Part shown: piece by piece, positions 1-8,009 of the stretch
Numbering within the stretch: position 1 is the stretch's first letter
Layout: each line of letters begins with the position of its first letter
Assembly (NCBI GenBank): GCA_964564915.1
Contig: CAZMCU010000025.1
Span: 1-24,261, forward strand
DNA from: JAFGBM01 sp964564915
GTDB lineage: Bacteria > Actinomycetota > Actinomycetes > Actinomycetales > Demequinaceae
DNA: 24,261 bases
Direction of reading: 5' to 3'
Program-made: the position numbers and the translations under genes
Notes under the pieces: model-generated
Database searches by the model: none
What the model saw: only the letters and a program-made list of their open reading frames with translations
Told to the model about the DNA's origin: nothing

Positions 1-12
1 GGGTTGTCCGGT

Positions 13-44
13 GCGGGGGGCGGCACTGGCAAGCCACCCCCCGC
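13..44. terminator. GC-rich hairpin, possible terminator of the gene to the left
   Basis: Bases 13-24 and 33-44 form an 11-of-12 inverted repeat (GCGGGGGG against CCCCCCGC, one C/A mismatch, then GGC/GCC) with an 8-nt loop. No T-run follows, so it is either a weak actinobacterial-style terminator or a structured end of an upstream transcript. The rest of 1-185 holds no coding region I can support. Confidence 0.35.
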
Positions 45-185
45 GGGCCGTCCGACGACGGGGGGAGTATCGCGACGACTCCGGACGCGGCGGTTGGGGT
101 TGAGACTCCCGCCGTCTTCCAACCTACTCAACCGACATTCGGGAATCGTAAGGATGCGACGGCAGCCGACCTCGACCCGTCGCAC

Positions 186-191
186 TAGGCT
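186..191 (+). promoter_or_regulatory. -10 element of proS (leaderless arrangement)
   Basis: TAGGCT fits the actinobacterial TANNNT -10 pattern and ends exactly 6 nt before the proS ATG at 198. Transcription would therefore begin at or next to the A of the start codon. There is no Shine-Dalgarno in front of this ATG, which agrees with a leaderless mRNA. I see no convincing -35 hexamer. The inference rests on the same 6-nt spacing recurring at the M16 peptidase and dapB genes. Confidence 0.45.
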
Positions 192-197
192 GTTCGC

Positions 198-1958
198 ATG
201 CTGCGCATGTCGACCCTCTTCCTCCGCACCCTTCGAGAAGACCCCGCCGACGCCGAGGTCCAGAGCCACCGGCTCCTCGTCCGCGCCGGGTACATCCGCC
301 GCTCATCCCCCGGCGTCTACTCGTGGTTGCCGCTCGGGCTGCGCGTCCTCGCCAAGGTCGAGCGCATCGTCCGCGAGGAAATGGAGAACGCGGGATCGCA
401 AGAGGTGCATTTCCCCGCCCTTCAGCCGCGCGAGCCGTACGAGGCGAGCGGCCGCTGGACGGACTACGGGCCCAACCTCTTCCGCCTCAAGGACCGCAAG
501 GACGCCGACTACCTCCTCGCCCCCACCCACGAGGAGGCGTTCACGCTCCTGGTGAAGGACCTCTACTCGTCGTACAAGGACCTGCCGCTCAGCCTGTACC
601 AGATCCAGACGAAGTACCGCGACGAGGCCCGCCCGCGCGCGGGGCTCATCCGCGGGCGCGAGTTCATCATGAAGGACGCCTACACGTTCGACCTGGACCA
701 CGACGGCCTTGAGGCCGCCTACCAGAGACAACGCGACGCGTACATCCGCATCTTCGATCGCCTGGGGCTGGAGTATGTGATCGTCTCCGCCCATTCCGGG
801 GCGATGGGCGGCTCGCGTTCCGAGGAGTTCCTGTGCCCCGTCGACGTGGGGGAGGACACGTACGTCCGGTCGCCCGGTGGGTACGCCGCCAACGTCGAGG
901 CCGTGACCATCGCCGCCCCGCCCGCCGTCCCATTCGACGACGCCCCCGCCTCCCACGTCGAGGACACCCCCGACACCCCGACGATCGACTCCCTCGTCGC
1001 CCTCGCCAACGACCGCTACCCGCGCGCCGACCGGCCGTGGACCGCCGCCGACACCCTCAAGAACGTCGTCCTCGCCGTGACGCCCCCCGAGGGGAAGCGC
1101 GAACTCCTCGTGGTCGGCATGCCGGGCGACCGCGACGTCGACATGAAACGAGCGGAGGCCGCGCTGAGCCCGGCCGTCGTCGAACCCGCGACCGACGCCG
1201 ACTTCGCCAAGACCAAGGGCCTGGTCAAGGGCTACATCGGTCCCGCGGGTGTCAAGGCCGTCGGCGTGCGCTACCTGACCGACCCGCGCGTCGTCGAGGG
1301 CACACGGTGGATCACCGGCGCGGACGAGCAAGGCCGCCACGTCTTCGACCTCGTCGCCGGGCGGGACTTCACCGCCGACGGTCCCCTCGACATCGCCGAC
1401 GTGCGCGCGGGCGACCCCGCCCCCGACGGCTCCGGCCCGCTCGAACTCGCGCGCGGCGTCGAGATCGGGCACATCTTCCAACTCGGCACCAAGTACGCCG
1501 TCGCGCTGGGACTCAACGTGCTCGATTCCGACGGCAAGCAGCGCATCGTCACGATGGGAAGTTACGGCCTCGGGATCACCCGCGTCGTCGCCGTGCTCGC
1601 CGAGCGCAACAACGACGAGCGCGGCCTGATGTGGCCCGCGGTCGTCGCCCCGTATCACGTCCAGGTGGTGGCGACCGGCAAGGACGAGGCGGTCCACGTC
1701 GCGAGCGAGGGGATCGCCGAGGCCATGGAGGCGCTCGGGGTGGAGGTGTGCCTCGACGACCGTCGCGCGGCGTCCCCCGGCGTCAAGTTCGCCGACGCCG
1801 AGCTCATCGGCGCGCCATTCATCGTCGTGGTCGGGCGGGGACTCGCCGAGGGCCTCGTCGAGGTCAAGACGCGGGCGACGGGGGTCGTGGAGAACGTCCC
1901 GCTCGCCGACGCTCCCGCACGGGTCGCCGAACTCGTGAAGGGCGCGCTCGCGGGTTAG
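198..1958 (+). CDS. proS: Prolyl-tRNA synthetase (bacterial type)
   Basis: Cytoplasmic class II aminoacyl-tRNA synthetase that charges tRNA-Pro with proline. The 586-residue length fits the bacterial-type enzyme (about 570-590 aa). Motif 2 is seen at about residues 140-160 (YRDE, then RAGLIRGREFIMKDAYTF). The long insert between motifs 2 and 3, about residues 220-400, corresponds to the editing (INS) domain that removes mischarged alanine. Motif 3 is GSYGLGITR near residue 454, and an anticodon-binding domain makes up the last 100 residues. The start ATG at 198 has no ribosome binding site but sits 6 nt after a TAGGCT -10 box; an in-frame ATG at 207 is the alternative. The stop lies one base before gap 1. 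In related actinobacteria proS is likewise next to a DUF4439 gene and nusA. Confidence 0.97.
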   Translation: MLRMSTLFLRTLREDPADAEVQSHRLLVRAGYIRRSSPGVYSWLPLGLRVLAKVERIVREEMENAGSQEVHFPALQPREPYEASGRWTDYGPNLFRLKDRKDADYLLAPTHEEAFTLLVKDLYSSYKDLPLSLYQIQTKYRDEARPRAGLIRGREFIMKDAYTFDLDHDGLEAAYQRQRDAYIRIFDRLGLEYVIVSAHSGAMGGSRSEEFLCPVDVGEDTYVRSPGGYAANVEAVTIAAPPAVPFDDAPASHVEDTPDTPTIDSLVALANDRYPRADRPWTAADTLKNVVLAVTPPEGKRELLVVGMPGDRDVDMKRAEAALSPAVVEPATDADFAKTKGLVKGYIGPAGVKAVGVRYLTDPRVVEGTRWITGADEQGRHVFDLVAGRDFTADGPLDIADVRAGDPAPDGSGPLELARGVEIGHIFQLGTKYAVALGLNVLDSDGKQRIVTMGSYGLGITRVVAVLAERNNDERGLMWPAVVAPYHVQVVATGKDEAVHVASEGIAEAMEALGVEVCLDDRRAASPGVKFADAELIGAPFIVVVGRGLAEGLVEVKTRATGVVENVPLADAPARVAELVKGALAG

Positions 1959-1959
1959 G

Positions 1960-2059
1960 NNNNNNNNNNNNNNNNNNNNNNNNNNNNNNNNNNNNNNNNN
2001 NNNNNNNNNNNNNNNNNNNNNNNNNNNNNNNNNNNNNNNNNNNNNNNNNNNNNNNNNNN
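1960..2059. other. Assembly gap 1 (100 N), probably an unmerged 26-bp overlap
   Basis: The 26 bases before the gap (1934-1959) and the 26 after it (2060-2085) are identical: the last codons and stop of proS plus one G. Two contigs ending in the same 26 bp is the signature of a k-mer-length overlap that the scaffolder padded with a default 100 N. The true sequence most likely runs directly from 1959 to 2086 with no missing DNA. Confidence 0.85.
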
Positions 2060-2096
2060 CGTGAAGGGCGCGCTCGCGGGTTAGGTCGTTCGAGAA

Positions 2097-3254
2097 CTAC
2101 GAGGCGCTCGGCGTCGGGGTTGGTGTGGGGCTCGGCGCATCGGTCCCCGGCAGCGTGATCCCGGGGAACGCATCGAGGTCCCCGGGCGCCGACACGTCGG
2201 AGACCTCCGGTTCGTCCAAGCCAGCGGGCAGCGGCACGTCGTCCCACGGCGCCGGATCCCCCCACAGCACGGACGCGACGAGGGCGTCGTACGCCGCCGC
2301 CAGGAGCCACGCCCGCTCCGCTTGCCCGTCCGTGCCCCCCAGCCCGTCCGGGGCGACGAGCGCGGCGAAGGCGGCGAGGTAGGCGTCGGAAAGCGACGAC
2401 TCGACGTCCCGCACGATCGAGCGGAGCACCGTGAGATCGCCCACCGCGCCTCGGTTGGGCAGCACGTATGACGGCCCGCGCGGGTCATCCGGGACGAGGG
2501 CCAGGAGAGCCCTCGCCCGTGCGCCGTGAAGCAGACTGCGGTTGTACGCGTCCGGCCGCATCTTCCCCGTCGCCCGCGCCGTCACCACCTCGTACGCGTA
2601 TTGCGCCTCGTCGTGCAGGACGATGAGCGCGTCGAGCGTCTCGACCGGCACCGTGGTGTCCATCGGCACGAGCGGACCGAAGGCCACGTCGCCGACGGGC
2701 GGCGGGATCCGGTCGAGGGAGCGCGTGACCGTGACCCCGGCGGCGCGGGAATCCTCGTCCACTTGCGCGGCGAGGGCCGCGGCGTGCGACAGCCCCATCG
2801 ACGCCAGGAGCAGCGCGAGATCGGGATCGTCGACCGTGAGGGCCAGGGCCAACTCGGTGTCGCGCGCGGCCTCGACCGCGTGGAAGAACTCCCGCGGATC
2901 CCCATCATTCCCGCTATCCGAGGGGTCGGGCTCCGCCACCTCGTCCGGGTAGGGCACGTACACCCCCCCGAGCGCATCGAGGTGGGAGGGGGCGGCGGTG
3001 GTCTCGAACGCGAGGAGCCACTGCCCGCCGGGTCCGGGGGGTGCGGCGACGGCGAACGAGTCGACGATCCGCGCCTCCGCGAGGGCGGCCTCGTTCCGCG
3101 CCATTTCCGCCGCACTGGGGGAGGGCCACGACGGTGCCGGGGTCTCGAGGCGCCACGAACAACCGGTGAGCGACGCCGTAACCGAGACGGCGATGAGGCC
3201 GACGAGCGAGGCCGTCGTCGTCCTCCCGAAACCCGTACCCATGCGCGCCATCAT
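2097..3254 (-). CDS. Lipoprotein with ferritin-like DUF4439 domain
   Basis: Predicted secreted lipoprotein of about 385 aa. The N-terminus has an arginine-containing region, a hydrophobic segment and a lipobox SLTGC (Cys about residue 32 from this start), so it should be lipid-anchored on the outer face of the membrane. The C-terminal half, with its helical pattern and the LHDEAQYAYEVV segment, resembles DUF4439, a ferritin-like four-helix domain of unknown function found beside proS in many actinobacteria. The tail is low complexity (TPTPTPTPSAS). Start choice is uncertain: ATG at 3254, 3251 or 3242 are all in frame. 3254 is taken because a GGAGAGG lies about 12 nt upstream of it. The gene converges on proS and diverges from nusA, with a promoter in the shared 80-bp interval. 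No metal ligands can be assigned with confidence. Confidence 0.8.
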   Translation of the reverse strand: MMARMGTGFGRTTTASLVGLIAVSVTASLTGCSWRLETPAPSWPSPSAAEMARNEAALAEARIVDSFAVAAPPGPGGQWLLAFETTAAPSHLDALGGVYVPYPDEVAEPDPSDSGNDGDPREFFHAVEAARDTELALALTVDDPDLALLLASMGLSHAAALAAQVDEDSRAAGVTVTRSLDRIPPPVGDVAFGPLVPMDTTVPVETLDALIVLHDEAQYAYEVVTARATGKMRPDAYNRSLLHGARARALLALVPDDPRGPSYVLPNRGAVGDLTVLRSIVRDVESSLSDAYLAAFAALVAPDGLGGTDGQAERAWLLAAAYDALVASVLWGDPAPWDDVPLPAGLDEPEVSDVSAPGDLDAFPGITLPGTDAPSPTPTPTPSAS

Positions 3255-3276
3255 CGCATGGAGGGGCCTCTCCTCG

Positions 3277-3283
3277 TAGACTA
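3277..3283. promoter_or_regulatory. Overlapping divergent -10 elements for nusA and the lipoprotein gene
   Basis: TAGACTA reads TAGACT on the plus strand (3277-3282) and TAGTCT on the minus strand (3283-3278), both matching TANNNT. The plus-strand copy would give nusA a leader of about 45 nt containing its GGAGGGG ribosome binding site. The minus-strand copy would start the lipoprotein mRNA about 20 nt upstream of its ATG cluster. Two polymerases could not occupy this site together, so the genes may be reciprocally expressed. -35 elements are not convincing on either side. Confidence 0.4.
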
Positions 3284-3334
3284 ACCCCCAAGGAACAACG
3301 GCCACAGAGCACGCGAGGCGTGGGGGGAGGGGAC

Positions 3335-4348
3335 GTGGACATCGACCTCGCAACACTGCGCAGCCTGGAGAAGGAGCGCGACATTCCCCTCGGCGTGCTC
3401 ATCGACGCCATCGAGCAGGCGCTTGTCTCCGCGTACCACAAGACCCCGGGCGCCTACCGTCACGCGCGCGCCGAGATCGACCGCCAGACCGGCAAGGTGC
3501 GCATCCTCGCTCGCGAGGAACCGCCCGAGGACTCCGACAAGGGCCCCGACGACATGCCGGAGTTCGACCACACCCCGGAGGACTTCGGTCGCATCGCCAC
3601 GGCGACCGCCCGGCAGGTGATCGTCCAACGACTCCGCCAGGTGGGCGACGACCAGGTGCTGGGCGAGTTCGCGGGCAAGGAGGGGCACCTCGTCTCGGGG
3701 ATCATCCAGCAAGCGGCCGACCCCCGTAACGTTCACGTCAACCTCGGCGACGTCGAGGCGTTTCTCCCGGCGCACGAGCAGGTGCCGACGGAGACGTACG
3801 TTCATGGCGAGCGCCTCCGCGCGTATGTCCTCACGGTCGGGCGCGGACTCAAGGGGCCCTCGATCACCCTCTCCCGTACCCACCCCGGCCTCGTCCGACG
3901 CCTCTTCGAACTCGAGGTTCCCGAGATCGCCGACGGCACGGTGGAGATCATGGCCCTCGCCCGTGAGGCCGGCCACCGATCCAAGGTGGCCGTGCGCGCC
4001 AAGGTGGACGGCGTCAACGCCAAGGGTGCGTGTATCGGGCCCATGGGGGCGCGCGTCCGCGCCGTCACGGCGGAACTCCACGGCGAAAAGATCGACATCA
4101 TCGACTGGGACGACGACCCCGCGACGTTCGTCGGCCACGCCCTCTCCCCGTCGAGCGTCGTCTCCGTTACCGTCGTCGACCCGGTCGCCAAAGCCGCGCG
4201 CGTCGTCGTCCCCGACTACCACCTGTCGCTCGCGATCGGCAAGGAGGGGCAAAACGCCCGGCTCGCCGCGCGCTTGACCGGATGGAGGATCGACATCCGC
4301 TCGGACGAGGCTCCCGACGTCCCCAGCACCATTCCCGGCCACGGCTAG
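3335..4348 (+). CDS. nusA: Transcription termination/antitermination factor NusA
   Basis: RNA polymerase elongation factor that modulates pausing, termination and rRNA antitermination. From GTG 3335 it is 337 aa, usual for actinobacteria, which lack the C-terminal acidic repeats of E. coli NusA. Order: N-terminal polymerase-binding domain (1 to about 110), S1 domain (about 113-180), KH1 with GPMGARV near 235, KH2 with the GKEGQN loop near 302. The reading frame extends upstream to 3320, but GTG 3335 is chosen because GGAGGGG lies 5 nt before it and the resulting start MDIDLATLR is the typical actinobacterial one. rimP, the usual upstream neighbour, is missing; nusA begins its own transcription unit from the promoter at 3277. 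ylxR starts 31 nt downstream. Confidence 0.96.
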   Translation: MDIDLATLRSLEKERDIPLGVLIDAIEQALVSAYHKTPGAYRHARAEIDRQTGKVRILAREEPPEDSDKGPDDMPEFDHTPEDFGRIATATARQVIVQRLRQVGDDQVLGEFAGKEGHLVSGIIQQAADPRNVHVNLGDVEAFLPAHEQVPTETYVHGERLRAYVLTVGRGLKGPSITLSRTHPGLVRRLFELEVPEIADGTVEIMALAREAGHRSKVAVRAKVDGVNAKGACIGPMGARVRAVTAELHGEKIDIIDWDDDPATFVGHALSPSSVVSVTVVDPVAKAARVVVPDYHLSLAIGKEGQNARLAARLTGWRIDIRSDEAPDVPSTIPGHG

Positions 4349-4372
4349 GCACTCGACTCGTGGCGTTCCCGG

Positions 4373-4378
4373 TACACT
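4373..4378 (+). promoter_or_regulatory. Possible internal promoter of the ylxR-infB segment
   Basis: TACACT preceded by CCGG is a good match to the extended -10 pattern seen elsewhere in the window (GGTANNAT-like). Predicted initiation near 4385 would leave a leader of about 34 nt before GTG 4419 of ylxR and exclude ATG 4380. There is no recognisable -35. Confidence 0.3.
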
Positions 4379-4379
4379 G

Positions 4380-4664
4380 ATGACGCCGAGAAACTCGTCT
4401 CGCGCGCCTTCGCTCGACGTGCCCGACCCGGAAGGGCCGATCCGGACGTGCGTGGGGTGCAAGGGTCGAGCCCCTCGGTCGGTCCTCGTACGGCTGGTCG
4501 AACGCGACGGAATCGTCGTGATCGATAGGCGTCGAGACATGCCGGGTAGGGGAGCGTGGTTGCATCCCGATCCAGCGTGCCTGGCGCGTGCGGTCGAACG
4601 GAAGGCGATCGGCAGGGCGCTTCGTGCGCCGGACGCCGACACTTCCCGCCTCGACCTCGGCTAG
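4380..4664 (+). CDS. ylxR: YlxR family protein (DUF448)
   Basis: Small basic protein of the YlxR/DUF448 family, which in most Gram-positives lies between nusA and infB. RNA binding, and in Bacillus a role in RNase P regulation, have been proposed. The hallmark CVGC cysteine pair is at residues 24-27 of this reading, followed by basic residues and the GRGAWLHP segment. Two starts are possible: ATG 4380 (94 aa) and in-frame GTG 4419, which gives a protein beginning MPDPEGPIRTCVGC, closer to typical family length. A -10-like GGTACACT (4371-4378) ends one base before ATG 4380. If that promoter is used, the mRNA would begin inside the long reading and the GTG start would be needed. Read-through from nusA would allow the longer form. 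Confidence 0.88.
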   Translation: MTPRNSSRAPSLDVPDPEGPIRTCVGCKGRAPRSVLVRLVERDGIVVIDRRRDMPGRGAWLHPDPACLARAVERKAIGRALRAPDADTSRLDLG

Positions 4665-4708
4665 GGGAGCGCCACCCATCGATATCGGAAGAACGGGACG
4701 AGAACCCG

Positions 4709-4751
4709 ATGAGCAACCGATGAGCACCTCAACATGAGCACCGCTCGGTAA
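4709..4751 (+). other. Three tandem overlapping micro-ORFs in the infB leader
   Basis: Between ylxR and infB three ATGAGC starts occur in tandem. ATG 4709 encodes MSNR and stops at TGA 4721-4723. ATG 4720 encodes MSTST and stops at TGA 4735-4737. ATG 4734 encodes MSTAR and stops at TAA 4749-4751. Each stop overlaps the next start as ATGA, the classic translational-coupling junction. Only 4 bases separate the last stop from the leader hairpin at 4756. They may be a translated leader acting on infB, or the residue of a small tandem duplication of ATGAGCA. Confidence 0.35.
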
Positions 4752-4755
4752 CGAT

Positions 4756-4780
4756 GGTTCGACCCTGCCTCGGTCGAACC
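4756..4780 (+). promoter_or_regulatory. Perfect 9-bp hairpin upstream of infB
   Basis: GGTTCGACC (4756-4764) and GGTCGAACC (4772-4780) are perfect inverted repeats with a 7-nt loop. The hairpin ends 14 nt before GTG 4795, just upstream of the AGGAGA ribosome binding site. No T-run follows, so an mRNA-stability, processing or translational-control element is likelier than a terminator. Confidence 0.5.
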
Positions 4781-4794
4781 GAGACAGGAGAGTT

Positions 4795-7506
4795 GTGGCA
4801 AAGCCCCGCGTTCACGAGATCGCCAAGGAGCTTGGCGTCTCGAGTAACGACCTCATGGCCAAGTTGAAGGACCTCGGCGAATACGTCAAGGGACCCTCCT
4901 CGACCCTTGAGGCCCCCGTCATCCGCAAGTTGCGCGAAGCCTTCCCCGCGCCCGCCAAGCCCGTTGAGCCGCCCCCCGAGGCGAAGGCTCCGGCCAAGGC
5001 GTCGACCAAGGCATCGGCGTCCGCTAAACCCGCCAAGGCCCCCGCGGCAGAGGCCCCCGCGGCAGAGGCCCCCGCAGAGGCTCCCGCTGCGCCTCCATCG
5101 CCCGCCGCCGGTGCGTCGGAGACGGCCGAGGCCGAGCCCGGTACCCCGGAGAAGCCCTACGTTGCCTCCGAGGGTCACGGCCCCACGTTCCAGGCCCCAC
5201 TCCCGTCGGAAGCGATGCCCCGCCCCCGGCCCCGTCCGGGAGGCAACAACCCCTTCGGCGGAAGGACCCCGCGTCCCCGCCCCGGAGGCAACAACCCTTA
5301 CCAGGCGCCTCGGGCTCCGTCGCGTTCCGCCTCCAGCGCCCCCGGCGCTGGCCCCGGTGCGGGTCGAGGGCCGGGAGCTCCCGCGGGTGCCCCCGGTCGA
5401 GGTCCCCGTCCGGCAGGAGCGGGCGGCCCCGGCGCGGGCCGTGGACCCGGTTCCGGTCCCGCACGCGGTCCCGGTGGTGCCGGGCGTAGCTTCGGTGCCC
5501 CCGCCGGTGGAGGAACCGGTGCTCCCGGTGGCGCGGGTCGACCCGGTGCGGGAGGTCGCGGACGTGGCTCCGGCACAGCCGGGGCGTTCGGTCGCGCGGG
5601 AGGAAAGCCGAGCCGTGGGCGGAAGAGCAAGCGCGCGAAGCGTCAAGAGTACGAACAGCAGCAAGCCCCGATCATCGGCGGCGTTCAGATCACCCGAGGC
5701 GACGGGGTGACGCCGGTCCGTCTGCGTCGAGGGGCGACCCTCGCCGACTTCGCGGAGAAGATCGACGCCAATCCCGCGTCGCTCGTGACCGTCCTCTTCC
5801 ACCTCGGTGAGATGGCGACGGCCACCCAGTCGCTCGACCAGGGCACGCTCGAGGCCCTTGGCGCGGAACTCGGATACCCCGTCCAGGTGGTCTCCCCGGA
5901 GGACGAGGACCGGTTGCTCCTCGAGGACTTCAACATCGATCTCGAGGCGGAACTCGCGGCGGAGACCGACGACGACCTCGAAATCCGTCCACCGATCGTC
6001 ACCGTCATGGGCCACGTCGACCACGGGAAGACCAAGCTCCTCGACGCGATTCGCAAGACCGCCGTCGTCGAGGGCGAGGCCGGTGGCATCACGCAGCACA
6101 TCGGCGCCTACCAGGTTCAGCACGAGCACGACGGTTCGATGCGGGCGATCACGTTCATCGACACCCCCGGTCACGAGGCGTTCACCGCCATGCGGGCGAG
6201 GGGCGCCAACCTCACCGACATCGCGATCCTGGTGGTGGCGGCGGACGACGGCGTCATGCCTCAGACGATCGAGGCGCTCAACCACGCCCAGGCCGCGGGG
6301 GTTCCCATCGTCGTGGCGGTCAACAAGATCGACAAGCCGGGCGCCAACCCCGACAAGGTTCGCCAGCAGTTGACGGAGTACAACCTCGTCACCGAGGAAT
6401 ACGGCGGTGACACGATGTTCGTCAACGTTTCCGCACTCAAGGGCACGGGCGTCGACGACCTTCTCGAGGCCGTCCTGCTCACGGCGGACGCCGGGCTCGA
6501 CCTGCGCGCCAACCCCGACAAGGACGCGCGAGGCATCGCCGTCGAGGCGCACCTCGACAAGGGGCGCGGCCCCGTCGTCACCGTTCTGGTCCAGTCCGGC
6601 ACGTTGCGGCTAGGCGACGCGATGGTCGTCGGCACCGCCCACGGTCGCGTTCGAGCGATGTTCGACGAGCACGACATGGCCCTCACCGAGGCGCTTCCCG
6701 CCCGACCCGTCGCGGTGCTCGGTATGACGAACGTCCCGAACGCGGGAGACTCGTTCCTCATCGCCGCGGACGAGCGCACGGCGCGCCAGATCGCGGAGAA
6801 GCGTGAGGCCGTCGACCGGGCGGCCATGCTCGCGTCGCGACGCAAGCGCATCAGCCTGGAGGACTTCACCCAGGCGCTCGAAGCGGGGAAGGTGGACACC
6901 CTCAACCTCATCATCAAGGGCGACGTCTCCGGTTCCGTCGAAGCACTCGAGGACGCCCTGGTGGCGATCGACATGGGCGACACGGTGGACCTCAGGGTCA
7001 TCCACCGTGGCGTGGGTGCGATCACCCAGAACGACGTCAACCTCGCGACCGTCGACAACGCCATCATCATCGGCTTCAACGTGCGCCCGGCCGAGCGGGT
7101 CCAGGACCTCGCCGAACGCGCGGGGGTGGACATGCGGTTCTACTCCGTCATCTACCGCGCGATCGAGGACATCGAGGCCGCCCTCAAGGGGATGCTCAAG
7201 CCGGAGTACGAAGAGAAGCAGATGGGCGCGGCCGAGGTGAGGGAGGTGTTCCGCTCCTCCAAGTTCGGCACCATCGCGGGCTGCGTCGTTCGCGAGGGAA
7301 CCATCCGGCGTGGGGCGAAGGCACGGGTCATGCGGGATGGAGAACTTCTCGCCGACGTGGAGATCGACACGCTTCGCCGGTTCAAGGACGACGCGACCGA
7401 GGTCCGCGAGGGCTTCGAGTGCGGCGTCGGGCTCGGCAAGTTCAACGACCTTCAGGTGGGTGACACCATCGAGACCTACGAGATGGTGGAGATTCCGAGG
7501 GCCTAA
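4795..7506 (+). CDS. infB: Translation initiation factor IF-2
   Basis: GTPase that brings initiator fMet-tRNA to the 30S subunit and promotes subunit joining. It is 903 aa. Order: N-terminal IF2_N helix bundle (VHEIAKELGVSSNDL, residues 6-20); a long Pro/Ala region, then a Gly/Arg/Pro-rich region (about 50-275) with a duplicated PRPRPGGNNP block; a second IF2_N-like segment (about 300-380); the G domain with GHVDHGKT (406-413), DTPGHE (456-461), NKID (510-513) and the SAL segment near 546; then domains II, III and the C-terminal tRNA-binding domain. GTG 4795 is preceded by AGGAGA at good spacing. The stop TAA shares its last base with the rbfA ATG, so the two are translationally coupled. Confidence 0.98.
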   Translation: MAKPRVHEIAKELGVSSNDLMAKLKDLGEYVKGPSSTLEAPVIRKLREAFPAPAKPVEPPPEAKAPAKASTKASASAKPAKAPAAEAPAAEAPAEAPAAPPSPAAGASETAEAEPGTPEKPYVASEGHGPTFQAPLPSEAMPRPRPRPGGNNPFGGRTPRPRPGGNNPYQAPRAPSRSASSAPGAGPGAGRGPGAPAGAPGRGPRPAGAGGPGAGRGPGSGPARGPGGAGRSFGAPAGGGTGAPGGAGRPGAGGRGRGSGTAGAFGRAGGKPSRGRKSKRAKRQEYEQQQAPIIGGVQITRGDGVTPVRLRRGATLADFAEKIDANPASLVTVLFHLGEMATATQSLDQGTLEALGAELGYPVQVVSPEDEDRLLLEDFNIDLEAELAAETDDDLEIRPPIVTVMGHVDHGKTKLLDAIRKTAVVEGEAGGITQHIGAYQVQHEHDGSMRAITFIDTPGHEAFTAMRARGANLTDIAILVVAADDGVMPQTIEALNHAQAAGVPIVVAVNKIDKPGANPDKVRQQLTEYNLVTEEYGGDTMFVNVSALKGTGVDDLLEAVLLTADAGLDLRANPDKDARGIAVEAHLDKGRGPVVTVLVQSGTLRLGDAMVVGTAHGRVRAMFDEHDMALTEALPARPVAVLGMTNVPNAGDSFLIAADERTARQIAEKREAVDRAAMLASRRKRISLEDFTQALEAGKVDTLNLIIKGDVSGSVEALEDALVAIDMGDTVDLRVIHRGVGAITQNDVNLATVDNAIIIGFNVRPAERVQDLAERAGVDMRFYSVIYRAIEDIEAALKGMLKPEYEEKQMGAAEVREVFRSSKFGTIAGCVVREGTIRRGAKARVMRDGELLADVEIDTLRRFKDDATEVREGFECGVGLGKFNDLQVGDTIETYEMVEIPRA

Positions 7507-8009
7507 TGGCGGATCACCCACGCGCGCTGCGACTCGCGGGCGCGATTCAGCGGACCGTCGCCCTCGCGCTCGAGACGGAGGTCAAGGACCCGAGGCTCGG
7601 CTTCGTCACCGTCACCGGGGTCAAGGTGACCGGCGACCTCCAGAACGCGACGGTCTTCTACACCGTGCTCGGTGACGATCAGGATCGGATCCACTCCGCG
7701 GCGGCCCTGGAGTCGACCAAGGGGCGCATCCGCTCGATGGTTGGCGCCGAACTCGGCACCCGGCTCACGCCGACCCTCGAGTTCGTCCTCGACGCGTTGC
7801 CCGACACCACCGCGTCGCTCGACCGCGCCCTCGCCGAGGCGCACGAGCGGGACGCCGCCGCCGCCCGCTTGCGCGAGGGTGCCCACTACGCTGGCGACCC
7901 CGACCCCTACCGCCACGACGACGCGGACGACGACGGCGCTGGCGAGGCCGACCGGGGCGGCGAGGGCGGGGCGGGCGAAGGTACAGACCGTGGTGTCGGC
8001 CGCCCGTAG
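7506..8009 (+). CDS. rbfA: 30S ribosome-binding factor A
   Basis: Cold-shock/assembly factor that binds the 30S subunit and helps mature the 5' end of 16S rRNA. Residues 1 to about 115 form the KH-like RbfA domain, with the family signature KDPRLGFVTVTGVKVTGDL and the LTPTLEFVLD strand. The remaining roughly 50 residues are a low-complexity Asp/Gly/Glu tail, a common actinobacterial extension. The ATG overlaps the infB stop by one base (TAATG). The C-terminal 20 nt overlap the likely start of truB in another frame. 167 aa is slightly longer than most family members because of the tail. Confidence 0.95.
   Translation: MADHPRALRLAGAIQRTVALALETEVKDPRLGFVTVTGVKVTGDLQNATVFYTVLGDDQDRIHSAAALESTKGRIRSMVGAELGTRLTPTLEFVLDALPDTTASLDRALAEAHERDAAAARLREGAHYAGDPDPYRHDDADDDGAGEADRGGEGGAGEGTDRGVGRP

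Noticed and set aside
303..1697. 464-aa minus-strand frame opposite proS, and a similar 607-aa frame opposite infB (4729-6552)
   Set aside because: Both are antisense shadows created by GC-biased third positions; no motif, start signal or family resemblance.
1934..2085. The 26-bp direct repeat around gap 1 as a target-site duplication or attachment site
   Set aside because: It coincides exactly with the contig ends and includes proS coding sequence; an assembly overlap explains it fully.
5200..5600. Gly/Pro/Arg-rich repeats in infB as a separate repeat element or collagen-like gene
   Set aside because: The segment is in frame within IF2, and such low-complexity linkers are usual in actinobacterial IF2.
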